From Rhododendron vialii (lineage: Eukaryota; Streptophyta; Magnoliopsida; Ericales; Ericaceae): DNA of 64,000 nt. The position numbers and the translations under genes are program-made. A model generated the notes under the pieces. That model saw only the letters and a program-made list of their open reading frames with translations. It was not told where the DNA came from and ran no database searches. This document shows positions 33,740 through 45,800 of this stretch, one piece after another (position 1 is the first letter of the stretch; each line of letters starts with the position of its first letter). Location of the stretch: contig NC_080557.1 in NCBI RefSeq assembly GCF_030253575.1, positions 523,501 to 587,500 of the forward strand. The letters are read 5' to 3'.

Positions 33740-34702
33740 CTAAGGTATATGATACAGTTTAGAAGGCTTCAAATCCTTCGTGACATTGAAGTAACTCAAG
33801 GTACGAATCCACTTCTCCTGAGTCTTCAAAAGGTGAACCGCCACTGTCTCTGGCCAGAGCTCGTGCGTGCACCTCGTGGCCGGCTCCGGGTAATTATACA
33901 TTGACCACTTTGCATTGAACCGGTTCTTCGCCCGATGGCCATCTCGAAGCCACTCCCCGAAAACCCTGTCTTCAGGGCCTTCCAAGTGAGTTTTGGGAAT
34001 GTCCGAAACCCGAATCCACTCGACTATGTCCCAAGAAACCAAAAATCCCATTCCAGACATGTATTGATTAAAAGGGTCCATGCTAGGGCATGGAATCACA
34101 TAACCATAGTACAAGTCTTCTCTCGGCAGCACCCTCAATGACTCCACCAGGTTTGCCAACCTAAAATACGTGTCGTCGTCGGATTTCAACACGTAATGGT
34201 AAGGCGGGTATGGCTTGTTTTCCTCATTCAGCATCTCTGGCAAGCTTGAAAAGTAAGTGTAAGTCTTACCTTTATTCATGTTCTCTTTGCAATTGAGTAT
34301 CATAATGTCGTTATAGCGCATTATTTCTAGCGAAACCAACACTTTCTGATCTTCTTTGGTTAGGTTGCAAAAAACGAACTTCACGTCAACTTTCGCACCC
34401 ACTGGAGATTGTGTGCCGTAGATGAGGCGGAGAAAGTGGCGACGATGGTATTGGTCAGGAAGGGTTAGAATTCCGAGGAGGATTCGGATGTCGTTAGACG
34501 ATGAGTTTTCTCTGAGAAAATTGGGTGAAGATGAGTTGTGGGAATGGAATGGTGATTTACATCTACCAAACTTTAGCCAACTACCGAATCGGATTTGGTT
34601 GATTGAAGCTAAGATGCAGAGGAAAAAAATGAAGAAGAAAGAGGTGAGGATGAATTGCCTGCCATTTTGCTTTGTGACCTTCATGGTAACATGTGAAATC
34701 AA
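33740..34702 (-). CDS. GT31-type glycosyltransferase (galactosyltransferase-like)
   Basis: 320 residues in one exon. Type II layout: short cytosolic tail, transmembrane anchor FILTSFFFIFFLCILASI (17-34), stem, then a catalytic domain. It carries IRILLGILTLPDQYHRRHFLR (start of the galactosyltransferase domain, about 72-92), FVFCNLT (109-115), the metal-binding DDD in LKSDDDTYFR (175-177), YPPYHYV, and EGPEDRVFGEWL (241-252). These are the hallmarks of CAZy GT31/pfam01762 hexosyltransferases, which act in the Golgi on glycoproteins or arabinogalactan proteins. It is shorter than most beta-1,3-galactosyltransferases and lacks a galectin domain; the acceptor is unknown. M7 (MKVTKQ) is an alternative start. 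A TATA box lies 81 bp upstream. Confidence 0.85.
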   Translation of the reverse strand: MISHVTMKVTKQNGRQFILTSFFFIFFLCILASINQIRFGSWLKFGRCKSPFHSHNSSSPNFLRENSSSNDIRILLGILTLPDQYHRRHFLRLIYGTQSPVGAKVDVKFVFCNLTKEDQKVLVSLEIMRYNDIMILNCKENMNKGKTYTYFSSLPEMLNEENKPYPPYHYVLKSDDDTYFRLANLVESLRVLPREDLYYGYVIPCPSMDPFNQYMSGMGFLVSWDIVEWIRVSDIPKTHLEGPEDRVFGEWLRDGHRAKNRFNAKWSMYNYPEPATRCTHELWPETVAVHLLKTQEKWIRTLSYFNVTKDLKPSKLYHIP

Positions 34703-34782
34703 AGGGTGTGAAATGAAGAGAGAAATTAGAGAGTTTGGTTCAAAGAGAGACCTAATGGAATAGTGGGAAGATCATGGAATGT

Positions 34783-34790
34783 CTTTATAG
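34783..34790 (-). promoter_or_regulatory. TATA box of GT31 gene
   Basis: CTATAAAG on the minus strand, 81 bp before the ATG at 34702. Confidence 0.6.
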
Positions 34791-35784
34791 TGGAGTACCT
34801 AATAAATTCAATACATTCTTAGTAGCAACGCTTTATGTAGGCAATTTGGTACTATTGAGCCAACCACTCTTTCTTTCATATTCCACAAGAAAGTTATGTA
34901 CACAATAGTATGTGTCATATTTACTTAAAAAAACGTGTTTTTTTAAGTCGAGATTCTAATGGCACGTAATTCCTATACATAACTTGTATACAAAAATGGC
35001 TGTTTGCGTGAGCTCATGTGCACTTCAGCACTGCTATTCCCCTTTGTCTGGCTACAAACCAAAATTGTACTAAGAATTCTGAACGAATAAGTTGGTACCT
35101 ACATGATTGAGCATTCTATTTTATTGAGAGCTAGATCTAGGTGGATTTAACATTGCAATATCTATTCCGAAAATTGTAGTATATATCTAAATCATACTAG
35201 AGAATTTTTATTTCTTGATATAACAAGAAGTGTGGAAAGTTGAACAAAATGAGAGAATTTTTGGCTGTTCGACATACCATTTGGAATCTCCCCTTGTTTT
35301 GTTGAATACATGTGTGTAAGAAAAGGGCGGAGAAAAAGACGCATGGTGGAAATGTGCCCAACTTTAGCTTTACTTCAATGGGTTGTTTCACTTGGAAATG
35401 AACTTAAGGGCGCCCATGGCCTACAAGAAAGTTATCAATCAGTCTTTGGAAATTAGGTGTTTTTGCATGAAAGTTGGAGGGCTCCAACTTAGATACTTGC
35501 ATCGTACCATACTCTTGACTATGAAGCCATGGCCATAATTAAGGGAAAGGGAGCCTGTTTTCCTGTGAGATCCAAGAAGACTTTGGTATTTTCTGCTACT
35601 GTGAAGACGCGTATATTGATGAAAAGAATGCACAAATTCTTGCTCAATGATTGATAATATTCGATCCTCAGATAATATGCCTTGGTAATTGAGTTCCCTC
35701 TTTATTGGCATGGCATGACAATGTACCTTCGTATATCGTTTTCGCATTCCTACTTTCTTAGTCACTGTTGCATTCCTATATACA

Positions 35785-36440
35785 TTGTGTGTGGCCCGCT
35801 GATTCTTGGTTAGAACTCCTCTTCAATTGGTTCGAGAGTTTCCTAGCCGTCTTGCCCTAACCTGCACAATGAACGCACGACTAAGACCTGGCCGGGGTTG
35901 CCCGGCAAGGCCCTCCGGCGAGAGGATGAGAATGTGCAGAGAATAAAGCAAAAGACTACGGTTTTAGGGATTGAGTAGTCTATACCTCTTTAGGGTTGCT
36001 ATCCTTTGATATTTATAGAGTCTGCTTGACTTGCTCTCCAAGTGCAGACATGTGCCTTGCACGGGTTGGCTGATGTCATCGTGATGTCACAAATAAGATC
36101 TAGTAACTGTTTTGGTGTGAGCTGGCGCCCATCATTATCCTTTGGCATAATCGTTCTGGGGTGTGGGGAGGCATGTGGCATCTCGGTTGGCCGAGCTTCA
36201 CCTCTTGGCCGAGCATGTGGGTAGGTGACTTGCAGGGGGAACGAAGTTGCTTGCTCGAAGGTGGCCAAGCCTGAAGGCTCTCTCCTAGAGCTGGCCGTCA
36301 GGCGGGTGCACCATCGTTCACGGCTAGGCCTCGATTGAGCCAAACCTGGGCTTAAACACGGCTACCCCTTTCGACCCCAACCTTGGTCTAGTTTCCTTAA
36401 ACGTGGGTTCGGACTGCATATGTTTGGCCTACTACATGTT
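35785..36440. mobile_element. LTR-like fossil, borders uncertain
   Basis: GC-richer island with LTR features: 'gatatttatagag' near 36008 in an AT-rich stretch, then a GC-rich tract with repeated 'ttggccgagc'. No gene. I could not find a convincing TG...CA pair with a 5-bp repeat, so ends and family are guesses. Confidence 0.35.
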
Positions 36441-36528
36441 GGATCATCGATTTCTGAGACCATAAAGTGAAACTGAAAAATGGAGAAATAATCATATCAT
36501 AATTGTAAAATAGAAGAACCCAATTAAA

Positions 36529-36735
36529 TTAAATTATTGCTTTAGTTTGAATTTGTGCATTTCTGAGGTACATACTATTCCACCATTCACCAGCAGGGCC
36601 CGTTAAAGTTGGGATAAAAAGTCCCAGATTGGCCTCACAAGAGCTTATATATAGCATCTTCTTAACCAAATTTCTAGAAGGGAGCAAATTAAAGTCACCG
36701 GCCCTGATCGGCCTTATATTTTCGATGAATGCCAA
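36529..36735 (-). mobile_element. gag-like fossil fragment
   Basis: A short minus-strand stretch includes PTLTGPAGEWW, similar to the 'LxGPAxxWW' core of plant retroelement gag proteins. It is a small broken remnant next to the LTR-like island, with no other element genes visible. Confidence 0.35.
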
Positions 36736-38289
36736 ACAGATAACACATCAATGACTACACAATGAACAGGTCAAAGTATCATATAGAATTGTGTTGAATT
36801 TGAGTTTATTTTATATATGAAGAATCACATGAGGATCTATAAGGACCTTTCTCATGAGATCAAGTTTGGTACAACTTGTGATATATAGAGCCGGCAGTAA
36901 GGCAAACCATGTGGGCTTTAAAATAAGCTTGGTCGATTACAATAAATGTATCTGGAGTTCCCTCTCTTTCTTTCTCCCTTTTCCAGTGGCATGTTGAATG
37001 TTGGCACACTCTACTGTAATCCTTCTCAATTGTTACTTTTACCTGTTGTTAATTTGGAGAACCACGTATATTTCTATTTTGGGTATGATTGTGTGTTTGT
37101 ATTTGTTTGGTTTAGATCCAGTATGGCTTTAACATACGATCATTAATTAGTACAACAACTAGTGATTGTAACATACCCAGCCCATCTCTGTCATTTCCTT
37201 CATATTAATTTCATGTAGTATCTGCAGCAACCCTATTCGGTTTGGATTTTGCGGAAAATTTTTGAGACTCAAAATGAACAAGCCCAAATCTAAGATGGAA
37301 AATCAACGAAGCACTAATAAACATGAGAGAAGGTAAGAGGCATATCCAAGCAAAGAGAATCGATCGGGAAAAAAAAAAACACTACTCATGGTGAAAGAAA
37401 ATCGGAAAAAAAATGTTTATAATGTTTTGCTGAAAATGAAGAGACTCTTAATTACAAATAAAAAAAAAGGTCTTTCTTACCACCACTTATTGAACGATAA
37501 ATAATATGCACTAATAAAAAACTTAGTTGACATTTACAAATATAAATATGTTTTTAACAGATTCTGATTCACTTTTTACACATTAACTAGCATTTTTCTT
37601 AACAAAATAAGGAAGTAGACATTGTTTCTAACTTTCTAATACATTCCATTTTCCCAGAGCCCATGCAGTTATATCACAGTTGTTCATCTTTGCATTCAAC
37701 GGTTTAGATTTTAAAAAACTTTTTCGGGAATAAGTTTTTTTTTTTAATCTCGACCATTAAACACACCATCCGAATGTTAAGAACACCCGAACCGCATCTC
37801 TGCGGCCTAAACGTGAACAGCAGACAAGCCTTGTGCTAATCGAAAAAGAAAAAAGACGAACCTAAGCCATTTTAACCGGTAGGTCTCTAACTTTAGAAAA
37901 AGTCTTCAATTGACAACTGTGTACATGCACCTTTTGAAAAAGTCTTCAATTCTACACATAGTATTAATTAAGGGAAATTTTTAGGCCGGCCCAAAAAATT
38001 AGGTTCGGTCTTCATTTAGTCCTGTACAATTATTTGTATTTTTTATTTCAACTTTGCCCCTTCACGCGCATCAGCGCACAGAACTAGAGAGCATCTAGTA
38101 TAGAAAAATTATCCAATGCTCCATGAGCACTGGTGCACCATTAAACATTAAAACATTGTTTAAATTTCAAAAAGTCATATCTTTTGTTGTAGATATTCAT
38201 TTTTTAAAAAAATTATATTTTTGGAACCTACTCGACAATATCTACTAAACAAGATCCATATTGAATATGAAATTATGAAAGATTAAAAA

Positions 38290-40335
38290 AATACCATTTG
38301 CTATGAGAAAATTCTATGAGAACTGTTTCTATGAGAATTGTCTATGAGAACTATTTCTATGAGAACTGTCCCTATGAAAACTGTTTCGGACAAAAATACC
38401 CTTAGTTATATGAACTGGCTATGAGAACTGTCAATTCTCATAATCAGTTCTATGAGAACTGCCAGTTTTCATAGTCACTTCTATGAGAATTGGCTATGTG
38501 AAGTGACTGTTCTCATAGAAAATTAGCTTTGTGAACTGGTTATGAGAACTGGACTATGTGAACTGGCTATGTGAACTGAAAATACACAGTTCACATAATC
38601 TTACCACACACTAAAATACACAATTTTCATAAAATATATACAGTTCTCATAGAAAATATATGATTCTAATAGACAGTTCTCATAGATAATACGTAGTTCT
38701 CATAAAAAAATACACAGTTCTCATTGAAAAATACTCAATTCTCATAGACAGTTCTCATGAATAACACACAGTTCTCATAGAAAAATACACAATTTTAATA
38801 TTGGAGTTATGTGAATTTAGGTGAACTATGCATTTTTAGTCTGTGTTGGGCCATGTGAATTGTGTGGTGGCATATGTGAACAGTGTGTATTGGAGTTATG
38901 TGAACTGACTATATTTTTGTGTATTTTTTACTATAAGAACTGTATATTTTCTATTTTTTCTACTAGAACTATATATTTTCTACCAGAACTATGATTTTTT
39001 CTATGAAAATTGTGTATTTTCTATGAAAATTGTCTATGAGAATTATTTCACATAGTCAGTTCACATAGTCCAGTTCTCATAGTCAATTTTCATATAATTG
39101 ACTATGAAAACTGATAGTTCTCATAGAACTGACTATGAGAATTGGCAGTTCACATAGCCAGTTCTCTATGAGAATTGAGCAGTTCTCGTAGAATTAACTG
39201 AGACTTGGCAGTTAAAAATTCAATTCTAAATCAATTTATTTCCTATGTGAACAATTACTTTTTTTTCTTTGATTATTTTCTTTGGACCCAAACATCATTA
39301 CTCTCTCTTTCCCTATGCCGTCATCGTCTTCTTCTTCTTTTTGTTAACTTTTTATTTTTTTACAAAATTCTAGAGAGAGAAATGGTGAAGGGAATTGACG
39401 GTGGGCAAAAATTTCACTCCCACATCACTCAGCTCATCAATCAGTTGGAGAATTGTCTAAGAAGTGTCTATGATAGAAAAATACACATTTCCTGTAGAAA
39501 ATACATAGTTCTCATGTATAATACACAGTTCTGATAGACAAATACACAAATCTCCTAGAAAGTACCTCTAAACTATGGTTATGAGAACTAAGGCTATGAG
39601 AGCTATATTTTTAGAATCAATTCCTGAATCATATTATTTCGGACAAAAATACCATTGGATATGTGAACTGACTATGAGAATTGCCAAGTCTCATAGTCAA
39701 TTCTATGAGAACTGAGCAGTTCTCATAGAAAACTGACTTTGTGAACTGAGCTATGAGAACTGGCTATGTGAACTGCCAATTCTCATAGTCAGTTCTATGA
39801 GAACTGCTAGCTCTCATAGTCAGTTATATGAGAATTGGTTATGAGAAGTAATTATTCTCATAGAGAACTAGCTTTGTAAACTAGTTATGAGAACTAAGCT
39901 ATGTGAACTAAAAAATACATACTTCACATAGTCTTACCCTACACTAAAATACACAGTTCTCATAAAAAATATATAATTTTCATAGAAAATACACAGTTCT
40001 AATAGATAGTTCTCATGGACAATACAAGTTCTCATAGAAAAATACGCAGTCCTCATAGAAAAATACACAGTTCTCATAGAAAAATGCACAGTTTTCATAA
40101 AAAATATACACACGAATAAAAATTGAACAAAAATAAAATGGTAATCAAATTAAATATAATTATAAATGTTTTCACTGTCATGTCTTCAAAAAGTAATCAA
40201 AATAAAAAAAGTAATAGTTCACATAAGAAATAAATTGATTTAGAATTGAATTTTTAACTTCCAAGTCTCATAACTGACTATTTGAATTGAGCTATAAGAA
40301 CTTGCTATGTGAACTATTAATTCTCATAGTCAAAA
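38290..40335. repeat. Degenerate array of TATGAGAACTG / CAGTTCTCATA units
   Basis: Dozens of short units of the form 'ctatgagaactg', 'ctatgtgaactg' and their complements 'cagttctcatag', 'agttcacatag', spaced irregularly. Blocks of one orientation alternate with blocks of the other (for example direct at 38300-38560, inverted at 38600-38790), so the DNA or its transcript could fold extensively on itself. A central non-repeat part (about 39260-39440) contains a CT-rich segment. Confidence 0.85.
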
Positions 40336-40530
40336 TTTTACTTTCTGATATTTTGGCACTCGTATTAGTTTTTGGCCTGACAAACTATGGTCCAATGAAA
40401 GTATGAAACTACAATTCATCCAATTTGTCTTCTTTATCGTCGAAGAGTGAAAACCACAAACAATCACCACATAACCTTTCCTAATTACAACCACAGACCA
40501 AAAAAAAAAAGAGAGAGCAAAAAGTGTATT

Positions 40531-40953
40531 TTACTTCATCGTTCTACACTCGTTTGGTAAATCATTGAACTTTATTATCCTCTGTGATCTGTTATCTTGC
40601 TTCGTTGGGTGTAGCAGTCTCGATTTGGTCTCCGTCATCAACAAGCTTGAATTACGCCCTAGCAAGTTGGACGTGCAAACCAACACCTCGCCTCCGTCGC
40701 TGCCAGTGAAATTGGACCCGCGGTGGATCAGTTCGGGTATGCTATTATTGTTCGATTCGCCGAACGAAACCCTTGCAGAGCCGTTGCCGCGAGGGGTCGG
40801 GCTCTCGGTGATTCGCGACAAGTCGTGACGAGATATCGGCCAGTCGGAGAACTCGGGCTCGCGTGCCACGTTGATGGCGTCGATGGGTTTGCCGACGCCG
40901 GCTCCACCTCTGTCAACGGCCTCAAACTCGTCCAAGTCTCCGACGACGGCCAC
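40531..40953 (-). pseudogene. Captured gene fragment, possibly from an MSL channel gene
   Basis: A 140-residue minus-strand frame of clearly gene-like composition sits in the right part of the foldback element. It includes REPEFSDWPISRHDLSRITE, RVSFGESNN, GGEVLVCTSNLL and LLMTETKSRLLHP. The run EVLVCTSN...TKSRLL resembles the N-terminal cytosolic part of plant MscS-like (MSL) channels, which usually carry a 'KTKSRLxDPP' motif. The channel domain is absent, and no introns or downstream exons are visible. The likely reading is a fragment carried by a Pack-MULE-type element. MSL origin is a tentative call from memory. Confidence 0.4.
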
Positions 40954-41269
40954 GACATCTGCAACTGTTAGTCGCCCACGGCCACGTCGTCGTCTTCTCG
41001 GGAACTGAATTGGTTGGGGCTCGGTTGAAGACGTGTGTGGTTGGGTTTGGGAAATCGGTGACGGGGAGGGAGTATTTCAGAGGAGAGAGAGGGAGAGGGG
41101 GTCTGATTTGATCCATTTGGGTATAAAAGTCATTACGTAAAATTACCAAGCCTATATAGGTTTGGAAAAAATATTTAGGGTTGGGATCAAATCAAGCCTA
41201 AAAAGAAGGACCGGCTTCTAATTTTCTAATTAATTAACTTGGATGCCAAGTATATCATTTTAGGAAAAT

Positions 41270-41466
41270 GCTATGTACCCCAAAAGAGTACCCAGAAATT
41301 ATTCCGAATTTGAAAATTGATGGTCCAGATTCACTTAAAGTCAATCTGGACCATCGATTTTCAAATTCGGAGAAATTTCTGGGTACCCGAACAGATTCAC
41401 TTAAAGTCGATCTGAACTATCGATTTTCAAATTCGGGATAATTTCTGGGTACCCGGGTAGCTAGCA
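41270..41466. mobile_element. Foldback MITE with one duplicated arm
   Basis: Left arm 'gagtacccagaaattattcc' and 'gaatttgaaaattgatggtc' is mirrored by 'gaccatcgattttcaaattc' and 'gaaatttctgggtacccg'. A second copy of the right arm, with 'cgattttcaaattcgggata', follows at once (about 41392-41455). Confidence 0.75.
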
Positions 41467-41873
41467 CTTCCCATCATTTTAATACTACTGGTCAATAGGA
41501 AAAGGTTAATACTGCGCTGCTTGATGGTATGTATACTTTTGTAATTAGCACACGGTATTTATATAGCAAATGTCTACTGAGTAATAATATATATTCTCCA
41601 CCGGCCGCCACAACTTGGGTAGGTTTTCTTACAGCCTAACGTAGAATTGACAAGGAAAATTCCGTTTGTGTTTTAATTTAATAATAGATGGATATCTCGT
41701 TCAACACTCACCCTGCAAGTATCGATTAAATTAGATTACCCATTTTATTTATCCGCGCAGCTTCTGTTCTTTCTTTTTTTGAACCGATCAAAAACTTTCA
41801 TTTAATCTTCTCATGCACGAAATCGCTTTCTCCAATTCAAATAAAAGAAAGTCTTCAACACACACCCCTTTAA

Positions 41874-42098
41874 GGTGTGTATCATATGTACCTATTGTGT
41901 AGTTTATACTATGTCACCTCATAAAAAAAAACTCGTAGAATCGGTCATTCATAACATTTTATTTCGTATCGTGATTTTTATACTAAAATTCGTAACTTTT
42001 TATCAATACGATTCGTAACTTTTTAGCAATAGATTCATAACATTTTTAGAATCATAACATTTGGTGTATTTCAACGAATGTGCATATGATACACACCC
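41874..42098. mobile_element. Small foldback MITE
   Basis: Ends GGTGTGTATCATATGTAC and the complement of TGCATATGATACACACC, enclosing 225 bp of AT-rich sequence with repeated 'cgtaactttt' and 'cataacattt' words. Confidence 0.65.
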
Positions 42099-42283
42099 AA
42101 ATAAAAAATGTGTTTTGTAGCACTTCCCAGAAAAGGAATTTCGGGATATACTACTTATTAGGACTTTATCAAACTTTTGACTGACTCCTTAATTAACATC
42201 ATTCATCTGATCGTCATCTGTTTCCATCATCCATACGCGGTTGCACTTTTCGATACGCATTCTCAATCCTTAACCTGCTAAAC

Positions 42284-42285
<2 letters not shown>

Positions 42286-42327
<42 letters not shown>
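42286..42327. repeat. (CT)n in DUF761 gene leader
   Basis: About 20 CT units, 140-180 bp upstream of the DUF761 ATG. Confidence 0.9.
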
Positions 42328-42329
<2 letters not shown>

Positions 42330-42464
42330 CATATATACACCAAACATCATTCCACAGACCCCACCTCTTCAAATTCAATAATTTCATTCCACCACAATCA
42401 CCATCACAACCGACCTATTATCATTCACAAAGAACTCATTTGATTTAGGAAGTCCTCAACTGAC

Positions 42465-42857
42465 ATGGGTACAGATAGCTGGTTATTGCTAGGCCGGCTA
42501 AAGAGAGCCGTCAAGAAAATAACATTCCTTCTAAACATAAACGTCAACCGATTCCGAATTGCTTCGATGATCACGGGTCGCGCTGACAAGCGACGGGTGA
42601 GCTTCAACGACAGGCCTGGCCTGAGTGCGTGCACAGAGGATTTAGAGCTTTTGGATTCGCCAGCCGCCGGATCTTCGCGGGGTGGTGGGATTTCAAGAAC
42701 CACCAGTTTACAGTCGTCGGAGGATGATATTGACAAGAGAGCTGAGATGTTTATAGCCAACTTCTATAGGCAGCTACGGCTTGAAAGGCAAGTTTCCTTG
42801 CAGCTGAGATATTGCAGGGAGGATAGCTTTGACTCTGCCTCTCCCACTCCTAGATAA
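42465..42857 (+). CDS. DUF761 domain protein (cotton-fibre-protein type)
   Basis: 130 residues in one exon. The C-terminal DUF761 motif DDIDKRAEMFIANFYRQLRLERQVSLQLRY (split here as DDIDKRAEMFIANF then YRQLRLERQVSLQLRY, about residues 86-115) is clear and complete. The N-terminal part is basic and hydrophobic (SWLLLGRLKRAVKKITFLL), followed by a serine-rich linker. DUF761 proteins are small plant proteins of unknown biochemical role, some linked to growth, wall or defence phenotypes. The ATG is the first in a leader with a CT microsatellite. No second exon is needed. Confidence 0.85.
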   Translation: MGTDSWLLLGRLKRAVKKITFLLNINVNRFRIASMITGRADKRRVSFNDRPGLSACTEDLELLDSPAAGSSRGGGISRTTSLQSSEDDIDKRAEMFIANFYRQLRLERQVSLQLRYCREDSFDSASPTPR

Positions 42858-45800
42858 TTTCAATTGCACTTTTGTGGAGTTAAAATATGCAATAAGGGGT
42901 ATTTTGATTTGGAACGAAGGGTCGTGATTGATATCATTATGTATGATAATTTTGTTTGTCCGCAACACGAATGTTTTTTTTGGTTGATGGGAGAAGATGG
43001 AAAATCTTGGGCAGAGCATGGCTACAAAACTTCAGCGATAATTGATCGAAGAATTGGAGTTTTAGGTGATGGATTGATCTGGGTTTTATCAGTGGATCTC
43101 CATAGCAAATCTGCAATAATTGTTTGGTTTTATTTTTATTTTTTTCGCTTCTTGGCTGTTATGATTGATTGCCAACATTCATTTATTTGTATGTACTAGT
43201 AATTTGATTTTGACCCGTTTTTTCCGGGTGTCTTACCTTTTTGTGTGTGGTGGATTTGGTTTGAGATGGTTCGATCCCAATGCTTGATTGATTTTTCTAG
43301 TTGGTTATATTTGATATTAAAAGTTGTATTTGTGTAAATGAAATGAAATGGGATTTCTAGATTTTGCGTTTGGAGTATGTTGTGCTTGATTGTGTTCAAT
43401 AACCTTTGTGTTCTGTAACTGAGGAGAGTTAACAATTTCTGAACCCCAAGCCTTCAATGAAATAGTGATTATTAGTGTTATTAAGAGTGTCTTTAGCTCA
43501 CCACATTGGATGCAAGTGGATTAGCAGTTGAGTGGCGGACACCGTGTATTGACAACATCAAGTCGATGAAATAGTGATGTTGGTGAGAGTATTATATTAA
43601 CGCTTTTTTATAATAGTGACTCAATTAATTGTCCTCTAATTTTCCCTTCATTAATGTATGCTAGAAGCAATAGAACGCACAACAAAGAAGAAAAGGAAGA
43701 GAAAGAAACGAAGAGAATTTACAACGAAATTTTAATTAGTATAGAAAATTGTTTTATTATAAGGAGTATATATAAACACTATAGTATATATAGAGTGATC
43801 ATTTTTCATTTTTGATCTCAAAGAGTTGCATGATCATTTTGATCATCAAATATTTATAGGGAATCTTGACATGTAACCACAATTTTGGAACTTAGCAACG
43901 AAAAAACATCTGATAATCCGCTATAAATTCTTGAAGTATATAAAATAAAACATCTGCTATATAAGACACTTTAAGTTGGAAATGGATCATTGTCGAGAAG
44001 GCTATTCTAACTTCGCAAAAATCAATCACTTGCAAAATGACACAAGATTAGAACCTAGAGGGAGTTGAAGGTTGAAAGTGATTCTGCCATAGCAATAAAA
44101 ATGACAAAGGTCGGTCCCGTGCCTATTGCGCAGTACAGTGTGCTCAAAGTGAGTGTAGGACAATCATGATAGCAACTGGCTGTTCGATCCAACGCACCTT
44201 GAGGGAAGGCAACCAAGTTGCAGACGATATAAATAGGATGAGAACCAAACAAGGTGAGCATCATTTCTCGATTTCCAAATGGGCCATAATACTGGATCAA
44301 AATAATTGGCCACAATAGTGCGAAGAAAATTAGTTAAACCACCAAATCACTGGTTTATCCGGTGAAGATGGGCTTGCCAAAGAGCCCAAGGTGTGGCCCA
44401 GCATTGCAAGCAAATCCACTACATGGGCCCAGCAAAACTACTTTGCAAAAATGCACCTACAACATCCTCATATATACTACTCCAATAAAAAATGAATCCA
44501 TATTTATCCATGTGGTTTCTATGTGCGTTTCACCGATAATAATTGTTTGTCCAAACACGTAATGAATGAGCAAAAAATGGCTTATATCTAATAATTCACC
44601 ATAAAAGACTATAAATTCTCACTTATTTTTAATCAAAATAACTTCTTTTTATTATCCATTGGAGGAGCTGTTTTGATCACAAGCAATATGACCTGTTAAT
44701 ACCTATTTATTTTTTACTACTCTAAATAACCCTTTTTTTGGTCAGAAAGGACAAGTTTTTTACGTTCAAGTCAAAAAATTGAGAATTGAGAGCTTTAATT
44801 ATTTTTTCTATAGTTAAAAATGGTGAATTCGTAAATGTTAGACATTTTTGGCTAATTCTATTACGTGTTTAGTCGAACAGTTGTTGCCTTGGTTGGGTGT
44901 CGGTGAAATAAAAATTAAAACCACGTGGAATTTATAGTCATTTCTCATACGTAAGAGAGGTGTCCATCATTAAGACAATTAAACCTCCTCATGATGAGGT
45001 GTGCGTGAAATTTAGCCTCCACGTTATCCATAGGACTGTAAGGGATATGATTCAAGTTTAATTTTCCCTTTTTACATTATTCATATGGCTATACAAAGAT
45101 ACGATGGGGATGTACGTACGTTAATTTTCATGATTATTAGACACGATAAGCTAGCTATCTCGGGCCCACAATAGACAATATGGTTTTACCTAATTTTAAT
45201 ATTTGAATGAGCTAGCTGTAGTATCTTGTCTGGTAATTTTTGAATTTAATATTTCACGTCAACCGGGCTAGGCAATAGAAGCATACACAATTAGTCATTA
45301 GAACATCTAGAAATTTAGTTGATGTTGATGATCCTTTAGCTCTTCTTGAAAAAGGTTACATTTAATTAATATTATGAACTTATGAATTAAAAAAAATCAA
45401 GTTGACTATTAAAAAGTAGAAGTCAAAAAAAATATCAAAATGAACTTTTTCGAACATACACGCATTAAGTTACTCCGTATCTTTTATGCTATTATAAAGC
45501 ATCACCATGGTATTTACGCATCCTCACATAAATTACGTAGTCTATACAAACAAGTTCGATCTGCTGCTTATGTGGGTTCCCACAACTCATGTGATGTGTG
45601 TGAAAAATTTGTCGATAGTCTTTTAAACAAATATATTGCTCTTTAAATAAGATTTCTTTTAGGCTACAACACTTAAATCTTAAACCGCAGCAAACAAAAT
45701 TTTATTTTATTTGGTAAGTCGCAGCCAACATAATTTGTCTAATCTAAAATAATAAAACAAAAAAAACGCAGCAAGCAACTGTTGTACTATTTTCCACCAG

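Larger units (their letters stand above)
34703..37970. other. Intergenic with fossil retroelement pieces
   Basis: Contains the GT31 promoter at its left end and two retroelement-like fossils (35785-36440 and 36529-36735). The rest is AT-rich and unassigned. Confidence 0.5.
37971..41227. mobile_element. Large Mutator-like candidate with foldback interior
   Basis: Ends are inverted and related: AGGGAAATTTTTAGGCCGGC on the left; AGAAAATTAGAAGCCGGTCC as complement of the right. Flanks TATTAATTA (37962-37970) and AATTAATTA (41228-41236) match at 8 of 9, a possible 9-bp TSD, though AT-rich enough to arise by chance. About 3.26 kb. The interior has a ~2-kb array of inverted TATGAGAACTG-like units, a well-preserved 50-bp inverted pair (39208-39258 against 40196-40255, containing 'aaattcaattctaaatcaat'), and a GC-rich gene-like segment on the right (40531-41150). 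No transposase. Confidence 0.5.

Noticed and set aside
44055-44315. 86-residue hydrophobic minus-strand frame
   Set aside because: Membrane-like composition, but I recognise no family, exon partners or promoter. It could be a fragment, so I did not annotate it.
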